NCBI RefSeq assembly: GCF_000657795.2
Contig: NZ_JHEP02000007.1
Span: 1-64,000 of the forward strand
Reading direction: 5' to 3'
Source: Bordetella pseudohinzii
GTDB lineage: Bacteria > Pseudomonadota > Gammaproteobacteria > Burkholderiales > Burkholderiaceae_B
DNA: 64,000 nucleotides
In this document: piece by piece, positions 30,619-37,181 of the stretch
Layout: the number at the start of each line of letters is the position of its first letter
How positions within the stretch are numbered: position 1 is the first letter of the stretch
The notes under the pieces: model-generated
Seen by the model: only the letters and a program-made list of their open reading frames with translations
Databases searched by the model: none
Told to the model about the DNA's origin: nothing
Made by a program: the position numbers and the translations under genes

Positions 30619-30624
30619 GACGCC

Positions 30625-31554
30625 ATGATCGGCCGCATCGTCGAAATTGCGGATGACCGGCGCCATTTGTACGTCAACCGTGGATTCCTCGTCGTCAAGG
30701 ATACGGAGGGCGAACGCAAGGAGCTTGGGCAGATCCCGCTGGACGACATCGCGGCCGTTGTCGCAAATGCGCACGGCCTGAGCTACACCAACAACCTTTT
30801 GGTCGCGCTGGCGGAACGAGGCGCTCCCTTCGTGCTTTGCGGATCAAACCACAATGTAATCGGCATGCTGCTATCCGTGGATAGCCATCATATCCAGGCC
30901 AAGCGTATCGAAGCGCAGATCGCCGCCGCCCTTCCCACGCACAAACGCCTGTGGGCCACCGTCATCAGAGCCAAGCTCGCTCAACAGGCAGCAACCCTAA
31001 TAGCAACCGGAGCGCCTAGCGCTCCTTTGCTCGCACTTGTACGCAAAGTCAAAAGCGGCGATCCTGAAAACATCGAAGGCCAAGGCGCGAGACGCTACTG
31101 GACTTTGCTATTCGGGCCGGATTTCCGGCGAGACATCGATGGCGGCAGCCTCAACGGCCTTCTCAATTACGGCTACACCATTCTGCGGTCCGCTACCGCG
31201 CGGGCCATCATCGCCGCCGGTCTACATCCCAGCATCGGGCTGCATCACAGCAACGATGCCAACGCCATGCGTCTAGTTGACGATCTCATGGAACCGTTCC
31301 GCCCCATCCTGGACTTAAAGGTATGGCAACTACGCAAGGCGGGCGAGACTCACGTCACACCAGAGACCAAACGCAGCTTGGTGCACGTCCTGCATGACGA
31401 CATGCAGACAAAAACTGGAGTGACGCCGGTCATGGTATGCATGCAAAGGCTGGCAGTATCGTTGGCCCAGGTCTACCTGGGAGAACGAAAAGACCTCGAA
31501 CTGCCTCTGCCCGGCCTGCCAATTTCTCTGGCCAATAGCCTGAACGGCGACTGA
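30625..31554 (+). CDS. cas1: CRISPR-associated integrase Cas1
   Basis: Metal-dependent integrase that, with Cas2, inserts new spacers. The product is 309 residues, the type II size. The active-site triad is visible: Glu151 (NIEGQGARRYW), His208 (GLHHSNDANAMRL) and Glu223 (DDLMEPFRP). The N-terminal beta domain begins MIGRIVEIADDRRHLYVNRGFLVV. It starts 6 bp after the cas9 stop, so it is co-translated. All key residues are intact, so spacer uptake should be functional. Confidence 0.97.
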   Translation: MIGRIVEIADDRRHLYVNRGFLVVKDTEGERKELGQIPLDDIAAVVANAHGLSYTNNLLVALAERGAPFVLCGSNHNVIGMLLSVDSHHIQAKRIEAQIAAALPTHKRLWATVIRAKLAQQAATLIATGAPSAPLLALVRKVKSGDPENIEGQGARRYWTLLFGPDFRRDIDGGSLNGLLNYGYTILRSATARAIIAAGLHPSIGLHHSNDANAMRLVDDLMEPFRPILDLKVWQLRKAGETHVTPETKRSLVHVLHDDMQTKTGVTPVMVCMQRLAVSLAQVYLGERKDLELPLPGLPISLANSLNGD

Positions 31555-31562
31555 TTTTCGAC

Positions 31563-31889
31563 ATGCTTTCGGGATATCGACTAATGTGGATGCTGGTGAT
31601 GTTCGACCTGCCCGTCCTTGAAAAAGCCGAACGCAAAGCCGCCTCGGCTTTTCGCAATACCCTGCTGGATCTAGGGTTCGAGATGAGCCAGTTCAGTGTT
31701 TACCTGCGGTTCTGCACCAGCCAGGCCCAGCTTGACACTTTGTGCAAATCGGTCGAACAATGCCTTCCGGAAGGCGGCAAGGTCCACGTACTCCAATTCA
31801 CGGATAAACAGTACGAGCGCACGATCACCTATCAAGGAAAATCGCGCCAACCCTCGAAAAAAGCCCCGGATCAGTTCGATCTTTTCTGA
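31563..31889 (+). CDS. cas2: CRISPR-associated protein Cas2
   Basis: Small ferredoxin-fold protein that scaffolds Cas1 in the adaptation complex. The product is 108 residues. The first beta strand WMLVMFDLPVLEKAERK holds the conserved aspartate, and GFEMSQFSVYLRFC and VHVLQFTDKQYERTITYQG are typical of type II Cas2. It starts 8 bp after cas1. No csn2 or cas4 follows, which classes the locus as II-C. Confidence 0.96.
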   Translation: MLSGYRLMWMLVMFDLPVLEKAERKAASAFRNTLLDLGFEMSQFSVYLRFCTSQAQLDTLCKSVEQCLPEGGKVHVLQFTDKQYERTITYQGKSRQPSKKAPDQFDLF

Positions 31890-31922
31890 CAATGAGCACT
31901 CTTTTTTTACTCAGAGAATTGA

Positions 31923-31950
31923 ATAACCCCCTGATAAATCAGGGGGTTAT
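31923..31950. repeat. Perfect 12-bp palindrome between cas2 and the first CRISPR repeat
   Basis: ATAACCCCCTGA-TAAA-TCAGGGGGTTAT. No T-run follows on either strand, so it is not a standard terminator. It may end the minus-strand array transcript or the cas mRNA, or act as a leader-side element for Cas1-Cas2. The bases just after it (GGGAAC) resemble the end of the CRISPR repeat (CGGAAC). Confidence 0.7.
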
Positions 31951-31959
31951 GGGAACAAC

Positions 31960-33379
31960 ATTCTAGATCACTGGGAATTGCGCTCTAGCCGGAACATGTT
32001 TATCGTGATCACGATTTTGTCGTGGATTCTAGATCACTGGGAATTGCGCTCTAGCCGGAACGCGGTGGTTCTGCGCCGATTAACATTAATATTCTAGATC
32101 ACTGGGAATTGCGCTCTAGCCGGAACAGTGATCTTCTTCGTAACATAACGCGCTACATTCTAGATCACTGGGAATTGCGCTCTAGCCGGAACACTAGCGT
32201 TGTAGTTATGTTGCGTGATTGCATTCTAGATCACTGGGAATTGCGCTCTAGCCGGAACCGCATCGACGGACCGCAGATCAGATCATCGATTCTAGATCAC
32301 TGGGAATTGCGCTCTAGCCGGAACAAGTCGAAGTACAGCATGTTGAGGGACTAGATTCTAGATCACTGGGAATTGCGCTCTAGCCGGAACGTATGCCGTA
32401 TTCGATGCGCCCCCAGCAGATTCTAGATCACTGGGAATTGCGCTCTAGCCGGAACTCTTTCACGTCCTTTCCTTGAGAGAGTCCAATTCTAGATCACTGG
32501 GAATTGCGCTCTAGCCGGAACGGTCGTCACGCCTTCCCGACCGCCGCTGTCATTCTAGATCACTGGGAATTGCGCTCTAGCCGGAACAGTGGCGTTTCAG
32601 CTGTCATTCCCGTACCTATTCTAGATCACTGGGAATTGCGCTCTAGCCGGAACATCAGTCGCATGAAGCTGCCGCCGTACTGAATTCTAGATCACTGGGA
32701 ATTGCGCTCTAGCCGGAACGGGTGAGGGCGTAGAGGGGAATGTTCATGGATTCTAGATCACTGGGAATTGCGCTCTAGCCGGAACACGTGTTACGACGCG
32801 ATTTCGCTTCCAATAATTCTAGATCACTGGGAATTGCGCTCTAGCCGGAACTGGAACAAGAAGTGATCGCACCGCCGGAAGATTCTAGATCACTGGGAAT
32901 TGCGCTCTAGCCGGAACTATTTGGATTGGTGCAAGTTCTATCTGGAAATTCTAGATCACTGGGAATTGCGCTCTAGCCGGAACTTGCCCGTCATGGACGT
33001 GACGGCGCCGTCGATTCTAGATCACTGGGAATTGCGCTCTAGCCGGAACATCCATCCGAATTCACTACGGGCCAAGCTGATTCTAGATCACTGGGAATTG
33101 CGCTCTAGCCGGAACATAGCGATGCAGGGACGGCGCGCGTTGACTATTCTAGATCACTGGGAATTGCACTCTAGCCGGAACGGCCGCTCCAGTACCACTC
33201 GTGACGAAACTATTCTAGATCACTGGGAATTGCGCTCTAGCCGGAACTCAGATGCACTGCTACATCCGCCAGTCCGAATTCTAGATCACTGGGAATTGCG
33301 CTCTAGCCGGAACCCTACGCGGGTTCGACTCCCGCAGCCCGCTATTCTAGATCACTGGGAATTGCGCTCTAGCTGAAAA
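31960..33379 (-). CRISPR. CRISPR array: 22 repeats of 36 bp, 21 spacers
   Basis: Repeats start ATTCTAGATCACTGGGAATT and end GCGCTCTAGCCGGAAC on the plus strand. On the minus strand the unit runs GTTCCGGCTAG...TCTAGAAT, the GTT...AAT polarity usual for type II. The first repeat is 31960-31995 and the last 33344-33379. Spacers are 30 nt, except the second and seventh (29 nt). Twenty repeats are identical. Repeat 19 (33146) has one G-to-A change at position 23. Repeat 22 is intact for 30 bases, then its CCGGAAC end is replaced by a TGAAAA sequence. Each repeat has short CTAGA/TCTAG inverted ends. The minus strand as crRNA strand is inferred from tracrRNA pairing and polarity. Confidence 0.98.
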
Positions 33380-33544
33380 AAATTGGCAGACTACCCCACA
33401 CGGCAGAACGTGAACCTCTTAACGCTCCATTAATCCAAGTCCTGGATCCTTGATTGTCATTGTGAGCGCAGGCGGAGTGGATGGGGTTGGATTACCGGTG
33501 TTTGTCAGTGTTTCCGGGCGTGTGTCCGTCCTGGGCGGCAAGCC
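33380..33544. other. Array-flanking spacer region without recognised features
   Basis: 165 bp between the degenerate last CRISPR repeat and the TlpA-like gene. It starts with an A-run (GAAAAAAATT), which on the minus strand lies just upstream of the array. No promoter, repeat or gene could be recognised; an array promoter reading leftwards could lie here. Confidence 0.5.
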
Positions 33545-34369
33545 ATGCATAGCGTCGGCCCATTTTCCGTCCAGGTGATCGCCGTGGCGCTTGCCGCCGT
33601 CCTGGCCTGGCTGGCCGCGCGGCTGCTGTGGCGCAAGGACGGCACGGGCAAGCGCGCCGCCGCCGTGCTGCTCGACGCCCTGCTCATCGGCCTGCTGGCC
33701 GCCCGTGCGCTCTATGTGCTGCGCTGGTGGCCGGATTACAGCGCCGCGCCGCGGGCCATCGTGTCCGTCGGCGATGGCGGTTTTTATTGGTGGGCCGGTC
33801 TGCCGGCCGGCCTGGCTTATCTGGCCTGGCGCACGCGCGGGCTGCCGCCGCTGCGGCAAGCCGCGCTGGGCAGCGCGGCCATCGGCATCGCAGTGTGGAC
33901 TTTCGCCCAGGGCTATATCGTCCAGGCGCGGCGGGCGTCCCTGCCCGCCCTGGCGCTGGAGACGCTGGATGCGCGCCCGGTCTCGCTGGATCAATACGCC
34001 GGGCAGCCGCTGGTCATCAATCTGTGGGCGTCGTGGTGCCCGCCCTGCCGGCGCGAAATGCCGGTGCTGGCGCAGGCCCAGGCGGACTATCCCGGCGTGC
34101 GCTTTCTCTTGATCAACCAGGGCGAAGACGCGGCGACCGTGCGCGATTTCCTGGCGCGGCAGGGCCTGGCGTTCAAGGATGTGCTGCTGGACCCGGCTTC
34201 GCGCGCCATGCCGGCGCTGCGCACCCGCGGCCTGCCCACGACGCTGTTCTTCGATGCGCAAGGACGGCTGGCCCAGGCGCATATGGGCGAACTGACCGCC
34301 GCGCGCCTGCGCCAGACGCTGCAAGATCCTCTCATGTCACCGCCGGACGCAATCAGGCTCCAGGAGTAG
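33545..34369 (+). CDS. TlpA-family thiol:disulfide reductase with an N-terminal membrane domain
   Basis: A 274-residue protein. The first 125 or so residues are hydrophobic, with about four helices (VIAVALAAVLAWLAARLLW, AVLLDALLIGLLAARALYVL, a GGFYWWAGLPAGLAYLAWR segment), reminiscent of prolipoprotein diacylglyceryl transferase topology. The C-terminal half is a thioredoxin fold with WASWCPPCRREMP and the cis-proline in RTRGLPTTLFFD, facing the periplasm. The family reduces disulfides, for example for cytochrome c maturation. It lies 4 bp upstream of dsbG, so they act together. The start ATG 33545 has a weak ribosome site. Confidence 0.88.
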   Translation: MHSVGPFSVQVIAVALAAVLAWLAARLLWRKDGTGKRAAAVLLDALLIGLLAARALYVLRWWPDYSAAPRAIVSVGDGGFYWWAGLPAGLAYLAWRTRGLPPLRQAALGSAAIGIAVWTFAQGYIVQARRASLPALALETLDARPVSLDQYAGQPLVINLWASWCPPCRREMPVLAQAQADYPGVRFLLINQGEDAATVRDFLARQGLAFKDVLLDPASRAMPALRTRGLPTTLFFDAQGRLAQAHMGELTAARLRQTLQDPLMSPPDAIRLQE

Positions 34370-34373
34370 CGCC

Positions 34374-35147
34374 ATGTTCTCAACAAAATCCCTTGTCTCC
34401 GCCCTGTTGGGCATCGCCGCCCTGGGCGCCGCCGCGAACGGCTTTGCCGGCGAGCCGGAGCGTCCCGCCGTGATCCGCGCGCTGGAGCGCCAGGGCCTAA
34501 GCCACGTCCAGGAACTGGGCAAGGTCAGCGGGCTGCGCGGCTACGCCGGCATGGCGGGCCAGCAGCCCATCACCATCTATGTGGCCGACGATGGCAATGC
34601 CATCGTCGGCAGCCGCATCAGTCCCGAGGGCGAGAACCTGGACGAGGCTCGCGTGCAGGAACTGGTCGCCAAGCCCATGGGCGAGGCCATCTGGAAGCAG
34701 CTGGACGAGTCGACGTGGGTGGCCGATGGCAAGGCGCGGGCGCCGCGCGTGGTTTATGCCTTCAGCGATCCCAATTGCCCCTACTGCAATCGCTTCTGGG
34801 AAGCCGCCCGCCCCTGGGTGGACGCGGGCAAGGTGCAGCTGCGCCACATCATCGTGGGTGTCATCCGTGCCGACAGCAGCACCAAGGCCGCCGCCATTCT
34901 CGGCGCGCCCGACCGGAGCGCCGCGCTGCTCGAGAACGAACGCCATTTCCGCCAAGGCGGCATCAAGCCCGCGGCCAGCGTGCCGGCGGCCATCCGCGAC
35001 AGCCTGGATAACAATCAGATCCTGATGGCGGAGCTGGGTTTTCGCGGCACGCCCGGCATCCTCTACAAGGACGAGCAGGGACGGGTGCAGCGCGTCAATG
35101 GCATGCCGCGCCCGGAGGCCCTGGAGCGCGTGCTCGGCCCACGCTAG
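34374..35147 (+). CDS. dsbG: Thiol:disulfide interchange protein DsbG
   Basis: Periplasmic disulfide isomerase/sulfenic-acid reductase, 257 residues. It has an N-terminal signal peptide (LVSALLGIAALGAAANGFAG), a dimerisation domain (about residues 30-95) and a thioredoxin domain with FSDPNCPYCNRFWEAA (CPYC, the DsbG/DsbC type). The cis-proline region is LGFRGTPGILYKDEQG. GGAGTAGCGCC precedes the start. In such pairs the upstream membrane reductase would keep DsbG reduced (inference from adjacency). Confidence 0.93.
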   Translation: MFSTKSLVSALLGIAALGAAANGFAGEPERPAVIRALERQGLSHVQELGKVSGLRGYAGMAGQQPITIYVADDGNAIVGSRISPEGENLDEARVQELVAKPMGEAIWKQLDESTWVADGKARAPRVVYAFSDPNCPYCNRFWEAARPWVDAGKVQLRHIIVGVIRADSSTKAAAILGAPDRSAALLENERHFRQGGIKPAASVPAAIRDSLDNNQILMAELGFRGTPGILYKDEQGRVQRVNGMPRPEALERVLGPR

Positions 35148-35162
35148 GCGCGCCCCGCGCCG

Positions 35163-35282
35163 CTATGTCTTGAGCGCATCCAGCAAGGCGGCTTCGAGGC
35201 GGTCCACATCGACCTTGCGGTTGTGGCCATGAAAGCTGATGCGCAGCCGCTGGCGGCGCGGACATGGTTCGGCAAGGGGATG
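35163..35282 (-). pseudogene. C-terminal remnant of a PLP-aminotransferase-like gene
   Basis: Minus-strand frame ending at a TAG (35163-35165) that encodes RLRISFHGHNRKVDVDRLEA followed by ALLDALKT. This resembles the last helix of class V aminotransferase/cysteine-desulfurase-like proteins. Upstream codons quickly become low-complexity (His, Ala, Pro), with no start or catalytic lysine within reach, so only a tail survives. Identification rests on about 30 residues and is tentative. Confidence 0.45.
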
Positions 35283-35383
35283 TCCGGCGATGGGAGCCTG
35301 GGCATGACCGTGAGCGCGCGGACTCAGGCCCAGTTTAGGGCTTGGGCATGGCCCGGTTCCGGGGGGATCCGCTACTATCAGCC

Positions 35384-35398
35384 ATGCATTATCTGCAT
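35384..35398. promoter_or_regulatory. LysR-type operator candidate
   Basis: ATGCA-TTATC-TGCAT, a perfect dyad containing a T-N11-A core, 44 bp upstream of the LysR regulator gene. LysR proteins commonly bind such sites near their own promoter. Confidence 0.45.
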
Positions 35399-35442
35399 AG
35401 CTTGATGCGTATTATTTCCGTGGCTGACGCCGCGGCCAGACG

Positions 35443-36384
35443 ATGAATACCCAGCAGCTCGACTACCTCAAGCAGGCCGTCAAGGCCGGCAGTTTTTCCC
35501 GCGCGGCCGATATCCTGGGCCTTAGCCAATCCCGCTTGAGCCGGCAGGTGGCGGCCCTGGAGCAGGAAATGGGCTGCCCGCTGCTGAGGCGCCATGGCCG
35601 GGGCGTCGCCGCCACCGCCGCCGGCGAACGTCTGCTGGCGCTGGCCGAGACCTTTCTGCAGGAAGTCGCCCGCCTGAAGTCGGCGGGCGCCGGGCGCGGC
35701 TTGCAGGGCGAGTTCAAGCTGGGCGTGCCCATGTTCTTTTCGCAGTCCCTGGCGCCAGACCTGATGGCGGCCGTGCGCAGCCGTTATCCCGGCTTGAGTT
35801 TCACGGTGCGCGAAGGGCCTAGCGGCGATCTGCACGATTGGCTGCTGGCCGGCGAGCTGTCGGCGGCGGTGATCCACGAGTCCAAGCGCCCGCGCCAGCT
35901 GGAAGGCGATGCGCTTTTCCTGGAGCCGGTTTTCGTGGTCGGCACGCGCGAACTGGCGCGGCGCCACGGCCTGCCCCTGGACCGGGGCCTGAGCCTGCGC
36001 GAACTGGCCCGACTGCCCATCCTGGTGCCGACCCGCCGCCATGGCACCCGCCTGGATTTCGATGCGCTCATGCGCCGGCACCGGCTGACGCCCGACATCG
36101 TCCATGAAGTAGACGCGCTGGGCGCGCGCATGCTGCTGGCGCGCAGCGGCGCCGGCGTGACGATATTCGAGTCGGCGGGCCTGCTGGCCGAAAGAAAAGA
36201 CCCTTCGCTTTTTGTGCTGCCCCTGGCCGACCCGGCATTCTTTCACCGGCTGGTGTGGGTGGATGCGCGCGAACCGGAGCGCGGCGCCCAATGGCGCGGC
36301 CTGCTGCGCTTCCTGAAGCGCGGCATTGTGCGGCTGCGCCAGGATCTGGGTGATGGCGGCCCGGCCAAGCTCTTGCAGTCCTAG
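35443..36384 (+). CDS. LysR-family transcriptional regulator
   Basis: A 313-residue regulator. The N-terminal winged helix reads MNTQQLDYLKQAVKAGSFSR, AADILGLSQSRLSRQVAALEQEMG. The effector-binding domain begins at about residue 90 (GEFKLGVPMFFSQSLAPDLMAAV). It is not divergent from an intact target gene: the neighbour on the left is only a gene remnant (35163-35282), which may have been its target. The inducer is unknown. Confidence 0.9.
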   Translation: MNTQQLDYLKQAVKAGSFSRAADILGLSQSRLSRQVAALEQEMGCPLLRRHGRGVAATAAGERLLALAETFLQEVARLKSAGAGRGLQGEFKLGVPMFFSQSLAPDLMAAVRSRYPGLSFTVREGPSGDLHDWLLAGELSAAVIHESKRPRQLEGDALFLEPVFVVGTRELARRHGLPLDRGLSLRELARLPILVPTRRHGTRLDFDALMRRHRLTPDIVHEVDALGARMLLARSGAGVTIFESAGLLAERKDPSLFVLPLADPAFFHRLVWVDAREPERGAQWRGLLRFLKRGIVRLRQDLGDGGPAKLLQS

Positions 36385-36398
36385 GCATTCGGGGCTAC

Positions 36399-36471
36399 AT
36401 TGTCGACAATCAGCTCACCAAAGGCGAATAAATCGGGCAAACACCGACCAAACGTCTCAGGATTGTCAACA
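36399..36471. promoter_or_regulatory. Operator pair upstream of the GntR-acnD-prpF operon
   Basis: A perfect palindrome ATTGTCGACAAT at 36399-36410 and a second partial copy ATTGTCAACA at 36462-36471, just before the GntR start codon. FadR-type GntR repressors bind short dyads of this kind, so autoregulation together with acnD-prpF is likely. Confidence 0.6.
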
Positions 36472-36473
36472 CG

Positions 36474-37181
36474 ATGGACCAACCCATCCTGCCCTCAGAT
36501 CTCCCCGGAGACAGCGAGACCCTATCCGACCAGCTGTTCCGCAAGCTGCAGTCCGCCATCATCAAGGGCGAGATCGCGCCGGGCAGCAAGATGTCGGAAC
36601 CGGAACTGGCCCGCGCCCATGGCGTGAGCCGGGGCCCCTTGCGCGAGGCGCTGCACCGCCTGGAAGGCCAGCGCCTGCTGGTGCGCGTGCCGCACGCCGG
36701 CGCGCGCGTCGTGTCCCTGAGCCCCAAGGAGCTCAGCGAGCTCTACGAAATCCGCGAGTCCCTGGAAGGCATGGCCTGCCGCCTGGCGGCGGCCCGCATG
36801 CCGGCCGCCGAAGTCCAGCAGCTGCGCGATGTGCTGCATGCGCATGAAAAAGACGCCGCCTTCCAGGCCGGGCTGGGCTATTACCAGCAAGAGGGCGATT
36901 ACGACTTCCACTACCGCATCGTCAAGGGCAGCGGCAATGAGATGCTGTTCCGCATGCTGTGCGACGAGCTCTACCAGCTCGCCCGCATGTACCGCATCCA
37001 GTACTCCAACACCCCCAACCGGCCGCGCCAGTCGTATGCCGAGCATCACCGCATCCTGGACGCCATCGCCGAGGGCGACGGCGAACTGGCCGAACTCCTG
37101 ATGCGGCGGCATATCCGTGCCTCCCGTCTCAATATCGAACAGCAAATCACCCAAGGCAATCAGCCCGAGAGCGAAGCATGA
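36474..37181 (+). CDS. GntR-family (FCD) transcriptional regulator of acnD-prpF
   Basis: A 235-residue FadR-type regulator. The winged helix is QLFRKLQSAIIKGEIAPGSKMSEPELARAHGVSRGPLREALHRLEG. The C-terminal FCD domain has candidate metal ligands in DYDFHYRIVKGSGNEMLF and EHHRILDAIAEGD. Its TGA stop overlaps the acnD start (ATGA), so it is co-translated with the 2-methylcitrate-cycle genes and probably controls them, with a cycle intermediate as ligand (inference). Confidence 0.92.
   Translation: MDQPILPSDLPGDSETLSDQLFRKLQSAIIKGEIAPGSKMSEPELARAHGVSRGPLREALHRLEGQRLLVRVPHAGARVVSLSPKELSELYEIRESLEGMACRLAAARMPAAEVQQLRDVLHAHEKDAAFQAGLGYYQQEGDYDFHYRIVKGSGNEMLFRMLCDELYQLARMYRIQYSNTPNRPRQSYAEHHRILDAIAEGDGELAELLMRRHIRASRLNIEQQITQGNQPESEA

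Noticed and set aside
33314-33343. A real tRNA gene at the end of the array
   Set aside because: Only the T-arm and acceptor 3' strand are present within a 30-nt spacer bounded by repeats; no D-arm, anticodon or 5' acceptor strand.
32109-33376. Open frames through the CRISPR array (repeating ILDHWELRSSRN)
   Set aside because: They are translations of the 36-bp repeats; because a repeat plus spacer is 66 bp, the frame stays open by chance. No ribosome site, and the spacer parts are unrelated.
31960-33379. crRNAs read from the plus strand with a plus-strand tracrRNA
   Set aside because: Pairing alone allows it, but repeat polarity, the better hairpin after the anti-repeat on the minus strand, the promoter-like TATGCT and the decay of repeat 22 all favour the minus strand. 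Not fully excluded without RNA data.
27138-33544. An integrase or insertion sequence mobilising the CRISPR locus
   Set aside because: No recombinase, transposase or terminal inverted repeats were recognised between the tRNA-Gly and the TlpA-like gene.
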